Shown here piece by piece: positions 23,953 through 32,276 of a stretch of DNA of 64,000 bases (positions are counted from its first letter, which is position 1; every line of letters starts with the position of its first letter). The translations under genes were made by a program, and so were the position numbers. The notes beneath the pieces are model-generated. The model saw only the letters and a list, made by a program, of their open reading frames with translations. It was not told the origin of the DNA and did no database searches. This DNA comes from Achromobacter spanius (lineage in GTDB: Bacteria; Pseudomonadota; Gammaproteobacteria; Burkholderiales; Burkholderiaceae_B), in the NCBI RefSeq assembly GCF_002812705.1, contig NZ_CP025030.1, positions 4,650,001-4,714,000 on the forward strand, given 5' to 3'.

Positions 23953-24741
23953 TCATCTCCCCTCCACCCGCCCCCACCTCCCCGCAATCCCCCCCGCCGC
24001 CGCCTTCATCCTCTCCACCACCATCCCAAATCTCTCCACGCCCAACCTCTCCGCCATCGCCGTCACCGTAATCGCTCCCAAGGCCACCCCTCCCTCCGTC
24101 AACACCGGCACCGCCACCGCACTAGTCCCCGGCATCAGCCCGGCCGGCGCATGCGCAATCCCCTCCCTTCGCGCCACCTCAACCCGCGCAATCACATCCT
24201 CCACTCGCTCCCCCATCACCTCCAGCCTGGCCGCATTCCCTCGCACCAACTCCACACTCTCCTCCCTTCCCAAACTCGCCAACAACGCGACCCCCGACAC
24301 GCCGACTCCCAGCGGCCGTCTAACCCCCACCTCAATCGACAGCACCTGTATCGGATGCCTGCCCGTCCGCCGTCCAATACATATCGAATCGTGCCCATGT
24401 CGAATACTCAAGAACACCGTATCCCCCACCTGATCCGCCAGCTCGCTCATATACGGGTCCGCCAGCGTCAACAGCGGAAACCGCCGCGTCCGAGCCAGTC
24501 CCAGCAAACTGATCTCCTGCCCGATCAAATACCTTCTCGTTTCTAAATCCTGTTCAACCGCGCCCTCTTGCACCAAGGTCTTCAGCAAGCGATGCACGGT
24601 CGGCCGGTTCAAACCAGACATCCGTTCCAAATCCACCAGCCTCACCCCCCGCTCTTGTCCGCACGCAATCAGCCGCAGCAGCGCTAAGGCCCTGCGTACC
24701 GTCTGCGCGCCGGATGCGCTTTTATCTTCTGATTCGCTCAC
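23953..24741 (-). CDS. IclR-family transcriptional regulator
   Basis: A 262-aa IclR protein. The N-terminal winged HTH is at about residues 12-65 (VRRALALLRLIACGQERGVR, then LERMSGLNRPTVHRLLKTLV). The effector-binding domain is at about 80-250 and has the family pattern GDTVFLSIRHGHDSICIGR. The GTG start overlaps the stop of the flavin reductase gene by 4 bp (24738-24741), so the two form an operon. By position it should regulate the divergent catabolic operon beginning at 25619 and its own operon. The gene is oriented towards the IS element and its terminator lies at the insertion point. Confidence 0.92.
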   Translation of the reverse strand: MSESEDKSASGAQTVRRALALLRLIACGQERGVRLVDLERMSGLNRPTVHRLLKTLVQEGAVEQDLETRRYLIGQEISLLGLARTRRFPLLTLADPYMSELADQVGDTVFLSIRHGHDSICIGRRTGRHPIQVLSIEVGVRRPLGVGVSGVALLASLGREESVELVRGNAARLEVMGERVEDVIARVEVARREGIAHAPAGLMPGTSAVAVPVLTEGGVALGAITVTAMAERLGVERFGMVVERMKAAAGGIAGRWGRVEGR

Positions 24742-25370
24742 GTGGCCGCCGGTTTGATAATGGATTTGGGCGTTTGCTGAATACCGCGCTTGGTGACGAT
24801 GGGGCCTAGCGATGCGTAGTTGGGGCCGCCGATCCGGCAGATGGGGCGTAGTAATGCCGTATCGATCTTGCCGTCTTGCAGCAGGCCATCGCGTATATGG
24901 AACATCACGACTTCGCCCACGAAGAACTCGGCGCCGGTGTCGCCAAACGGGGTCACGCTATGAAAGCGGCATTCCAGGCTGATGGGCGCGGCGGCAAGTC
25001 TGGGGGTGTCGATAACGGCGCCGGGAAGCACGCTTAAGCCCAGCACGTCGACTTCGCTGACTTCGGGCGGGTGTTCTTGGGCGCTGTCGTGCAGGGGATC
25101 AAGCAGGGTTTCGTCGCCGACGTTGACGACGAAGTGGCGGTTGGCCAGGATGTTTTCGGCGGTGTCTTTGCGTTTGCCGGCTTTGCGGCCGATGTTCACG
25201 CCGATCATGGGGGGTTTGTTTGAGACGAAGGTGTAGCAGCTGAACGGCGCCAGGTTGACGCCGCCGTGGGCGTTGACGCTGCTGATCCAGGCGATGGGCC
25301 GTGGCACGACGATGCCGCTCATCAGGCGGTAGGTTTGTTCGGGGTTCAGGTCGCTGGCGGGAAAGTGCAT
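24738..25370 (-). CDS. flavin reductase family protein
   Basis: A 210-aa FMN-binding split-barrel protein of the flavin-reductase-like family. It has LMSGIVVPRPIAWISSVNAH and NLAPFSCYTFVSNKPPMIGV near the N-terminus, the usual flavin-binding stretch. Such enzymes supply reduced flavin to a monooxygenase or reduce a substrate directly. No partner monooxygenase is adjacent. I chose the ATG at 25370 because the longer frame to 25589 reads through the promoter region and has no family resemblance. Confidence 0.82.
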   Translation of the reverse strand: MHFPASDLNPEQTYRLMSGIVVPRPIAWISSVNAHGGVNLAPFSCYTFVSNKPPMIGVNIGRKAGKRKDTAENILANRHFVVNVGDETLLDPLHDSAQEHPPEVSEVDVLGLSVLPGAVIDTPRLAAAPISLECRFHSVTPFGDTGAEFFVGEVVMFHIRDGLLQDGKIDTALLRPICRIGGPNYASLGPIVTKRGIQQTPKSIIKPAAT

Positions 25371-25388
25371 GATGGGTGTGGCTCCGTA

Positions 25389-25519
25389 GTCCGGATATTG
25401 AACATTCAACAATGAATAAAACCGCGTGCGCAATAGGCGCCCAGGGTAATTCTCCGGTGAAACAAGGTCCCACCAGAAGTCGCCCGCAAAGCAACCTGCG
25501 AAAAGAGTCCAATATCCGG
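25389..25519. promoter_or_regulatory. divergent promoter region with inverted operator-like pair
   Basis: The gap between the flavin reductase and Bug genes has CCGGATATTGAAC (25391-25403) and, inverted, GTCCAATATCCGG (25507-25519), matching at 12 of 13 positions. A second small palindrome, ATTCA-ACAA-TGAAT, follows the first copy (25404-25417). The pair is a candidate IclR-type operator set controlling both directions. Confidence 0.45.
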
Positions 25520-25618
25520 AACTTTTCTTGAAATTCGGATTGTTCAGCGGCGCGGGAATTTCTAGAGTGTCGTCAAACACAACAAACAAAACGTGATGAC
25601 ACGACCAGGAGACAAACC

Positions 25619-26587
25619 ATGACTCGCAATACCCTTCGCGCCTGCGCCACGGTGGCGCTGACCGTACTGACTTCCATGGCGCATGCCGCGTGGCCCGAGA
25701 AACCCGTGAAGATCGTGGTGCCCTATCCGCCGGGCGGCAATGTGGATGTGGCGGCGCGGATGATTGCGCCCGGCTTGCAGGCGGCGTTTGGGCAGCCGTT
25801 TATTGTCGAGAACAAGCCGGGTGCGGGCGGCATGATTGCCGGCGAGCAGGTGGCGCGGTCCGAGCCCGATGGCTACACCTTGTTCATGGCGGCGAACGGG
25901 CCGCTGTTGTTCTCGCCGCTGATTTTCAAGCGGGATGCGTACAAGTGGGACCGGGACTTTGCGCCGATCAGTTCGGTGTCGTACACGCCGCTGGTGTTGC
26001 AGGTGAAGCCGAGCGTGCCGGCGAAGACGCTGGCGGAATTGCTGGCGTTGGCGAAGAAAGAGCCGGGCAAGCTGAACATGGCGTCTCCGGGTGCGGGGAC
26101 CACGAATCATCTGGTCAGCGAGCTGTTGCAGTCGTTGACGGGCGCGCGCTGGACGACGGCGCAGTACAAGGGCAACGCGCCGGCCACGACCGATCTGTTG
26201 GGAGGGCAGGTGGACTTCAATTTCGATCAGATTTCGGTGGCGCTGCCGTATGTGAAGGAAGGCCGCTTGCGCGCGTTGGCGGTGACGACGGCTAAGCGCG
26301 TGCCGTCGATGCCGGACGTGCCGACGTTTGCGGAAGCGGGTGTGCAGGGCATGGAGGCGGCCACGTTTACCGGGCTGCTTGCGCCGAAGGGCACGCCGCC
26401 GGATGTGCTGAAACAGTTGAGCGAGGCGCTGACCAAGATTCTGGCGCAGCCGACGATTATCAAGCGATTTGATGACCTGGGTGCCGAGGCGCGTGGCAGT
26501 TCGCCCGAGGAATTTACGCGCTATCTGGCGGCGGAAGACGCGCGCTGGACGCCGATCATCAAGCGTGCGGGCATCACGGCGAACTAA
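25619..26587 (+). CDS. Bug-family (TctC) tricarboxylate-type solute receptor
   Basis: A 322-aa periplasmic binding protein of the tripartite tricarboxylate transporter receptor family. It has a signal peptide (MTRNTLRACATVALTVLTSMAHA), the family start AWPEKPVKIVVPYPPGGNVD, and VENKPGAGGMIAGEQVARSEPDG. Bug proteins bind carboxylates or aromatic acids; most, as here, have no membrane partners next to them. RBS AGGAGA lies before the ATG. First gene of the catabolic operon, so it probably captures that pathway's substrate. Confidence 0.93.
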   Translation: MTRNTLRACATVALTVLTSMAHAAWPEKPVKIVVPYPPGGNVDVAARMIAPGLQAAFGQPFIVENKPGAGGMIAGEQVARSEPDGYTLFMAANGPLLFSPLIFKRDAYKWDRDFAPISSVSYTPLVLQVKPSVPAKTLAELLALAKKEPGKLNMASPGAGTTNHLVSELLQSLTGARWTTAQYKGNAPATTDLLGGQVDFNFDQISVALPYVKEGRLRALAVTTAKRVPSMPDVPTFAEAGVQGMEAATFTGLLAPKGTPPDVLKQLSEALTKILAQPTIIKRFDDLGAEARGSSPEEFTRYLAAEDARWTPIIKRAGITAN

Positions 26588-26723
26588 GGCCGGAGCACAG
26601 CCGCCAGACCACAGCCTGACCTGACCCGCCAGCAGCCACGCCCTGACAACCGAACGCATCGCGGCCTTGCCTGGTCATGGCTGCGATGCCGCCCCAACCC
26701 CCTTCTTTCCACACGGAACCGCC

Positions 26724-27104
26724 ATGAGCAGACGCAGCATTTACGCCGAAGGCTTCAGCCACAAGAACCCCATTCCGGCCGCGTGCCGGATTGGGCCGAT
26801 GCTGTATTCGGGCAGCATCCAGGGCACCGACCCCGCCACGGGCGCGTATGGCGCGACGTTGGAACGCCAGTGCGAACTGATGTTCGACCACGTGCGGCGC
26901 ATTGTGGAAGCGGGCGGCGGCACGCTGGATCACATCGCGAAGATGACGGTGTGGATGCGCGACCGCAGCCAGCGCGCGGCGCTGAATGCGGTGTGGTTGC
27001 AAGCGTTTCCGGATGCGGAGAACCGCCCGGCGCGGCACACGATGCAGGCCGATCTGGATGGCGACAAGCTGATCGAATGCGATTTTGTAGCCGTGATTGG
27101 GTGA
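26724..27104 (+). CDS. RidA/YjgF family protein
   Basis: A 126-aa protein of the RidA (YjgF/YER057c/UK114) family, which hydrolyses reactive enamine/imine intermediates or acts as a related deaminase. Recognisable by YAEGFSHKNPIPAACRIGPM followed by LYSGSIQG, and the C-terminal ARHTMQADLDGDKLIECDFV, where an Arg normally contacts the carboxylate of the substrate. The ATG at 26724 is used; the longer frame to 26667 lacks family sequence. Operon member between the Bug receptor and the amidohydrolase. Confidence 0.85.
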   Translation: MSRRSIYAEGFSHKNPIPAACRIGPMLYSGSIQGTDPATGAYGATLERQCELMFDHVRRIVEAGGGTLDHIAKMTVWMRDRSQRAALNAVWLQAFPDAENRPARHTMQADLDGDKLIECDFVAVIG

Positions 27105-27113
27105 GGGAGACAG

Positions 27114-28079
27114 ATGATGACTCAAAGCCAAATGACTCAAAGCCAACCTTCGCAGAATCAGTCCGTGCAGAATCCAGCGGCGCAGACGCAAGCGCCGCAA
27201 CATTCCCCTTCGCAGTACCAACCCTTCAATCCCCGCCCCACTGCGCCCGCTACCCGGCTGCCGGCTAAGGCCTGCGATAGCCAGTTTCACGTATTCGGCT
27301 CCGCAGACCGTTACCCCGTGCGCCCCGGCGCGGCGTACGAGATGCCCAGCGCCACCATCGAGACCGCGCTGGGCCTGCACCGCCTGCTGGGCATCGAGCG
27401 CGGCGTGATCGTGCAGGCTACGACCTATGGCGCGGACCATCAGGTGGTGCTGGACGGCCTGACCGCCGCCGGCCCGTCGTATCGCGGTTGCGCGAATGCG
27501 GTGGTGCTGGCCGAGCGTGACGACGCCTACATTCAGAAGCTGCACGATGCGGGCGTGCGCGGGGCGCGGTTCACGCGACAGGGATTGGGTATCAGCATGG
27601 CGCCGGCTGTGTTTGACCGCGCCATCGCTCGCATTCGTGAACTGGGTTGGTACGCCAAGTTTCAGCCAGAGCCCGACGGCATGATGGCGCAGGCGGCGCA
27701 GTTTGAACGGCTGGATATTCCGGTGCTGCTGGATCACATGGGGCGTGCCGATCCCACTACGGGCGCGGCAGATCCGACTCGGCAGTTGTTGGAGTCGTTG
27801 CTACGTCGCGGCAACTTCTGGGTGATGTTGTCGTTGACGGAAAAAATCTCACGCAGCGGCCCCCCTTGGGACGACGTGACGCCGCTTGCGCAAGCGCTGA
27901 TCGCCGCTAACCCCGACCGCGTGGTGTGGGGCAGCGACTGGCCACACCCCGTCTCCACCAAACCCACGCCTGACGAGGGCCAGTTGGTGGACCAGTTGGC
28001 GCGCTATGCGGGCGACGCCGCGACGCTTAAGAAAATTCTGGTGGACAACCCCGCCCGCTTGTTTGGATTCGACGAATGA
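27114..28079 (+). CDS. amidohydrolase-2 family hydrolase (PDC hydrolase-like)
   Basis: A 321-aa TIM-barrel amidohydrolase like 2-pyrone-4,6-dicarboxylate hydrolase/lactonase. Motifs are CDSQFHVFGSADRYPVRPG near residue 53, LLDHMGRAD (about 205) and VVWGSDWPHP (about 272), supplying metal or catalytic Asp and His. The first 45 residues are a Gln/Ser-rich tail with repeats of TQSQ/SQNQ, unusual for the family, so a later start is possible, although no good ATG follows and the 27114 ATG has GGGAGA upstream. The stop overlaps the next gene by 4 bp. Likely opens a lactone ring in the pathway. Confidence 0.82.
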   Translation: MMTQSQMTQSQPSQNQSVQNPAAQTQAPQHSPSQYQPFNPRPTAPATRLPAKACDSQFHVFGSADRYPVRPGAAYEMPSATIETALGLHRLLGIERGVIVQATTYGADHQVVLDGLTAAGPSYRGCANAVVLAERDDAYIQKLHDAGVRGARFTRQGLGISMAPAVFDRAIARIRELGWYAKFQPEPDGMMAQAAQFERLDIPVLLDHMGRADPTTGAADPTRQLLESLLRRGNFWVMLSLTEKISRSGPPWDDVTPLAQALIAANPDRVVWGSDWPHPVSTKPTPDEGQLVDQLARYAGDAATLKKILVDNPARLFGFDE

Positions 28080-28945
28080 AACTGCTGACTTATAGGCATG
28101 AAGGCCGCACGCACTTTGGCGCGCTGCGTGGCCAGGACCAGATCGTGGCCTTGGATGGACATGGCCATGGTTATGACAGCCTGCGCGCTGCGCTGGAAGC
28201 CGATGCCCTGCCCGCGCTGGCCAAATTGGCCGACAAGCTTCCCGCCACGCACAAGCTAAATGAGGTGCGGCTGTTGCCGCCGATTCCTTCGCCAGAAAAA
28301 ATCATCTGCGTGGGCGTGAACTACGGCAAGCGCAACGAGGAATATAAAGACGGCAGCGCGCCGCCCGCCTACCCCAGCGTGTTTCCGCGCTTTCCGGGTT
28401 CGTTCGTGGGTCATGGCGAACCCTTGCTGCGCCCCCCGGAATCCGAGCAACTGGATTACGAAGGCGAGATCGCCATCATCATCGGCAAGGCCGGCCGCCG
28501 CATCGCCACCGAGGACGCCTGGAGCCACGTCGCGGGCCTGACCTGCCTGAACGAAGGCACGGTGCGCGACTGGATCAAGCACGGCAAGTTCAACGTAACG
28601 CAGGGCAAGAACTTTGACGCCAGCGGGTCGATGGGGCCGTGGATGGTGACAGCCGATGAATTCGACCCCGCCGCGCCGTTGACGGTGACGACGCGCGTCA
28701 ACGGCGAACTGCGGCAGCAAGACGCCACCGACAACCTGATGTTCCCGTTCGCGGAACTGATCCGCTACATCTCCATCTGGACCACGCTGCAACCCGGCGA
28801 TGTGATCTCTACCGGCACGCCCATCGGCGCGGGCGTGCGCTTCACGCCGCCGCGCTTCTTGAAGCCGGGCGATGTGGTCGAGGTGGAAGTGGCCGGCATC
28901 GGCGTGTTGTCCAACCCCGTGGCCGACGAAGCCGCCGCGCATTGA
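28076..28945 (+). CDS. fumarylacetoacetate hydrolase family protein
   Basis: A 289-aa FAH-superfamily enzyme. The metal-binding pattern is YEGEIAIIIGKAGR (about 122-135), preceded by IICVGVNYGKRNEEY and followed by KNFDASGSMGPWMV. Members cleave C-C bonds of acylpyruvates or isomerise/decarboxylate 2-oxo-hept-ene-dioates (HpaG type). The start overlaps the amidohydrolase stop and the hydratase follows 13 bp later. Its position before hpaH- and hpaI-like genes suggests a decarboxylase/isomerase or hydrolase step of a meta-cleavage-type lower pathway. Confidence 0.9.
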   Translation: MKLLTYRHEGRTHFGALRGQDQIVALDGHGHGYDSLRAALEADALPALAKLADKLPATHKLNEVRLLPPIPSPEKIICVGVNYGKRNEEYKDGSAPPAYPSVFPRFPGSFVGHGEPLLRPPESEQLDYEGEIAIIIGKAGRRIATEDAWSHVAGLTCLNEGTVRDWIKHGKFNVTQGKNFDASGSMGPWMVTADEFDPAAPLTVTTRVNGELRQQDATDNLMFPFAELIRYISIWTTLQPGDVISTGTPIGAGVRFTPPRFLKPGDVVEVEVAGIGVLSNPVADEAAAH

Positions 28946-28958
28946 TCAGGAGCCTTCC

Positions 28959-29741
28959 ATGCTTAACGACGAAGACCGCGCCCGCGCGGCCAGCCTGCTG
29001 CTTGAAGCCGAGCGCAGCGGCGTGCCCACCACGCAGCTGGACCAGGCGTTTCCCGGCATCGAGATTGCGGATGCGTACGCCATCCAGCAACGCAATATCG
29101 ACCAGAAGATTGCCGACGGCGCCAAGCTGCGCGGCCACAAGATCGGCCTGACGTCCAAGGCCATGCAAAGCACCGTGGGTATCGATGAGCCGGACTACGG
29201 CCATTTGCTGGACACGATGTTCTATCAGGATGGGCAGACCATTCCCACCGACAAGCTGATCGTGCCGCGCGTGGAGGTGGAGCTGGCTTTCGTGCTGGGC
29301 AAGCCGCTGCAAGGCCCCGACGTGAGCCTGTTCGATGTGTTGGATGCCACGGATTACGTGGTGCCGGCGCTGGAACTGATTGACGGTCGCAGCAAGTACC
29401 CACGGCGCATCGTGGACAACATTGCCGACAACGCTGCGTGCGCCGGCATCGTGCTGGGCGGTCGCCCGGTGCGGCCGATGGATATTGATCTACGCTGGGT
29501 CGGCGCCCTGCTTCTTAAAAATGGTGTGATCGAAGAATCGGGCGTGTCGGCGGCGGTGCTGGGGCATCCGGCGTTGGGTATTGCGTGGCTGGCGAACAAG
29601 CTTGCCCAGCACGGCGCCGGGCTGGAAGCCGGGCACATCGTGCTGGCGGGATCTTTCACGCGCACCGTTGCGGTGAAGCGCGGCGATACGCTGCATGCCG
29701 ATTACGGCAAGCTGGGCAGCATCTCGGTGCATTTCTCATAA
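28959..29741 (+). CDS. hpaH: 2-oxo-hept-4-ene-1,7-dioate hydratase-like enzyme
   Basis: A 260-aa hydratase/decarboxylase of the MhpD/HpaH group. Key blocks are GHKIGLTSKAMQ, PRVEVELAFVLGK with metal-ligand Glu residues, and LELIDGRSK. It would add water to a 2-oxo-4-enoate. The ATG at 28959 is used (AGGAGC upstream); the longer frame overlaps the previous gene. Followed directly by the HpaI-like aldolase, the usual hydratase-aldolase pairing. Confidence 0.85.
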   Translation: MLNDEDRARAASLLLEAERSGVPTTQLDQAFPGIEIADAYAIQQRNIDQKIADGAKLRGHKIGLTSKAMQSTVGIDEPDYGHLLDTMFYQDGQTIPTDKLIVPRVEVELAFVLGKPLQGPDVSLFDVLDATDYVVPALELIDGRSKYPRRIVDNIADNAACAGIVLGGRPVRPMDIDLRWVGALLLKNGVIEESGVSAAVLGHPALGIAWLANKLAQHGAGLEAGHIVLAGSFTRTVAVKRGDTLHADYGKLGSISVHFS

Positions 29742-29751
29742 GGCGGCGCGC

Positions 29752-30519
29752 ATGGAACTCCCCATCAATACGTTTAAACGCGCGCTGCGCGAACAGCGCC
29801 ATCAAACTGGGCTGTGGGTTACGCTTGGGGCTGCGAACAGCACGGAAATGGTGGCGGCCAGCGGCTTTGATTGGCTGCTGCTGGATACCGAGCACACGCC
29901 CGTGGTGCTGCCGACGGTAATGGCGCAGTTGCAGGCGGCAGGCGCGTACAGCAGCCATCCGGTGGTGCGGCCATCGTGGAATGACAAGGTGCAGATCAAG
30001 CAGTATCTGGATATTGGCGCGCAGACGTTGCTGCTGCCTTATGTGCAGAACGCGGATGAGGCGCAAAGCGCGGTGGCAGGCATGCGTTATGCGCCGCGTG
30101 GGACAAGGGGCGTCAGCGGAACGATGCGCGCAACGCGGTATGGACGCGTGGCGGACTATATGCGTCGGTGCGAAGAGGAACTGTGTTTGCTGGTGCAGGC
30201 AGAGACTGGCGAGGCGCTGGAGAATCTGGACGCCATGATTGCGGTGGATGGGGTCGATGGCGTGTTTATTGGGCCTGCGGATCTGGCTGCCAGTTTGGGG
30301 TATCCGGGCGAGCCTCAGCATCCGAAGGTGGTGGCCGAGGTGGAAAGCGCCATCAAGCGCATCCGCGCGGCGGGCAAGGCACCGGGGGTATTGACGGGGG
30401 ATGAGACGTTGGCGCGGCGGTATATCGAGGCCGGGAGCTTGTTTACGGCGGTGGGCGTGGACGCGGCGATCTTGGTGCGGCATTGCGATCAGTTGGCGGC
30501 GCGGTTCGCACAGGTTTGA
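29752..30519 (+). CDS. hpaI: HpaI-type class II pyruvate aldolase
   Basis: A 255-aa HpcH/HpaI aldolase that cleaves 4-hydroxy-2-oxo acids to pyruvate and an aldehyde. Motifs are GFDWLLLDTEHTPV (usually D-x-EH), VRPSWND, a metal-binding Glu in VQAETGEALENLD, and GVFIGPADLAASLG. Starts at the ATG at 29752, 10 bp after the hydratase; the upstream frame is not family-like. Last gene of the operon. Codon use becomes more G- and T-ending here than in the genes before it. Confidence 0.9.
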   Translation: MELPINTFKRALREQRHQTGLWVTLGAANSTEMVAASGFDWLLLDTEHTPVVLPTVMAQLQAAGAYSSHPVVRPSWNDKVQIKQYLDIGAQTLLLPYVQNADEAQSAVAGMRYAPRGTRGVSGTMRATRYGRVADYMRRCEEELCLLVQAETGEALENLDAMIAVDGVDGVFIGPADLAASLGYPGEPQHPKVVAEVESAIKRIRAAGKAPGVLTGDETLARRYIEAGSLFTAVGVDAAILVRHCDQLAARFAQV

Positions 30520-30706
30520 CGGCTTTCGCTAGACGCTAGACGCGTGGCCGTCGCGGCTTATGCCACGGAAATAACGCCACGTTTGTTACTCCCGGACCTC
30601 GGCATGTGGTGCAACACTATCCGTAAGCACCCTTACACGGCGGGCTGTCATGCATCCCGCCGTTCATCCTGGCCAAGAAGGAATCACCACCGGAGGTAAC
30701 ACCGCC

Positions 30707-31495
30707 ATGACCGCTGCCACTGAACCCACGGGCCGAATGCAGACGCCCCCCGTTGTCACCGCCGACGAATGGGAAGCCGCCCGCCAGCAGCTCCTGCTGA
30801 AAGAAAAAGCCCAAACCCGCGCCCGCGACGCCCTGGCCGCCGAGCGCCGACGCATGCCCTGGACGCCTGTCGACAAGGCATACACGTTCGACGGCCCGAA
30901 CGGCAAGCTGACGCTGCGCGACCTGTTCGACAAGCGCCGCCAGCTCATCATCTATCGCGCCTTCTTCGAACCCGGCGTGTACGGCTGGCCCGAACACGCG
31001 TGCCGAGGCTGTTCCATGGTGGCCGATCAGGTCGCGCACCTGGCCCACTTGAATGCCCGCGACACCACGCTGGTCTTTGTTTCGCGCGCCCCGCAAGCCG
31101 ACATCGCCCGCCTGAAGGCCAGCATGGGCTGGACGATGCCGTGGTTCACGATCACTGACAGCTTCGACGCGGATTTTAGTGTCGACGAATGGCATGGAAC
31201 GAACGTGTTCTTTCGCGATGGCGACCGCATCTTCCGCACGTACTTTTTGAATAATCGTGGCGACGAGCAGATGGGCAGCACGTGGAACTACCTGGACATC
31301 ACGCCGTTGGGCCGGCAGGAAGCGTGGGAGGATTCGCCTGAAGGGTATCCGCAGACGCCAGCGTACACCTGGTGGAACTGGCACGACAGTTATGTGCCAG
31401 GTGCGCCGCCAGATCAGGAGTGGGTCGAGGTGTCCGAGGCGGCAGACAAGGCGCTCATGGAGCAATGCTGCAACAAGGGTAAGCCAGCGCCGTAG
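30707..31495 (+). CDS. DUF899 thioredoxin-like family protein
   Basis: A 262-aa protein of the DUF899 family, distant thioredoxin-fold proteins. Characteristic segments are RRRMPWTPVDKAYTFDGPNG, RQLIIYRAFFEP and CRGCSMVADQVAHLAHLNAR, the last with a CxxC (CRGC) at the family's Cys position. Starts at the ATG at 30707, 9 bp after GGAGG; a longer minus-strand frame covering the same bases is a shadow. Monocistronic, with its own terminator. Function unknown; a redox role is plausible. Confidence 0.85.
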   Translation: MTAATEPTGRMQTPPVVTADEWEAARQQLLLKEKAQTRARDALAAERRRMPWTPVDKAYTFDGPNGKLTLRDLFDKRRQLIIYRAFFEPGVYGWPEHACRGCSMVADQVAHLAHLNARDTTLVFVSRAPQADIARLKASMGWTMPWFTITDSFDADFSVDEWHGTNVFFRDGDRIFRTYFLNNRGDEQMGSTWNYLDITPLGRQEAWEDSPEGYPQTPAYTWWNWHDSYVPGAPPDQEWVEVSEAADKALMEQCCNKGKPAP

Positions 31496-31513
31496 CCGTA
31501 CCGCGTTACTTGG

Positions 31514-31556
31514 GAAGGGCGTTCAGCGTCAAGCAGGGGACGCCCTTCACTTTTTA
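31514..31556 (+). terminator. terminator of DUF899 gene
   Basis: The 9-bp stem GAAGGGCGT/ACGCCCTTC (31514-31522, 31540-31548) is followed by ACTTTTTATG. Nearly the same sequence recurs at 32284-32317. Confidence 0.75.
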
Positions 31557-31688
31557 TGCAGTCGGACAGCAACATTCCGATCGGCTTGTGCTAAAAAATG
31601 CAGTCTGGTTCCGAACCAGAATGTCGATGACGACAGTATCGAAACGATGTGGCGCGGTTAGGCTGACTCACGTAGGGATCTGGAGAAA

Positions 31689-32261
31689 ATGAGCACCATG
31701 AACACCCTCGTGCCCGCCCGCAGCGCGTTGCTGGTCATGCATTATCAGACCGACATCATCAACCTGTTCCCCTCGGTCGCGCCCACCTTGCTAGCGAACA
31801 CGCGCACGCTTTGCGACGCGGCACGGCGCCAAGGGATCAGGGTTTACTTCGCGCAGATTCGGTTCAGCCTCGGCTATCCCGAGGTCAGTCCGTTAAACAA
31901 AAACGGGCAAGGCATCAAACAACTTGGTCTGTTCACCGACGATCAGATTTCGCCGGAATTGGACCGGCAGCCTGATGAGCCGATCATCATCGCCCATCGC
32001 GCCAGCGTGTTTTTTGGTACCGACCTTGAATTGCGGCTTTCGGCCCAAGGCATCGATACGCTGCTGATGGTGGGCATTGCGTCCACCGGCGTCATGCTGT
32101 CGTCGATCGCGCATGCAAGCGATGCGGACTATCGATTATTTACCGTCAAAGACTGCTGCTACGACCCGGATGTGATCGTGCACGAGCACCTGTTTTCGAC
32201 GGCGTTCGCGTCGCGCACCACCGTGCTGTCGCTTGCCGACGCGCTGGCATTGCTGGCGTAG
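31689..32261 (+). CDS. isochorismatase-fold protein lacking the catalytic Cys
   Basis: A 190-aa protein with the isochorismatase/cysteine hydrolase fold. The N-terminal strand LLVMHYQTDII carries the usual Asp, and the substrate-pocket block HRASVFFGTDLELRLSAQGI is present. The segment that normally reads G-x-x-T-x-x-C-V is here GIASTGVML, with Val in place of the nucleophilic Cys, and the usual Lys of the middle motif appears to be Arg. It is therefore either catalytically different (as in true isochorismatases, which also lack the Cys) or non-enzymatic. No siderophore genes are nearby. Confidence 0.8.
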   Translation: MSTMNTLVPARSALLVMHYQTDIINLFPSVAPTLLANTRTLCDAARRQGIRVYFAQIRFSLGYPEVSPLNKNGQGIKQLGLFTDDQISPELDRQPDEPIIIAHRASVFFGTDLELRLSAQGIDTLLMVGIASTGVMLSSIAHASDADYRLFTVKDCCYDPDVIVHEHLFSTAFASRTTVLSLADALALLA

Positions 32262-32276
32262 CCGTAGCGCGCGGCG

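Noticed and set aside
30617..31465. 282-aa minus-strand frame opposite DUF899
   Set aside because: The plus-strand frame has the DUF899 motifs, RBS and terminator; the opposite frame has none.
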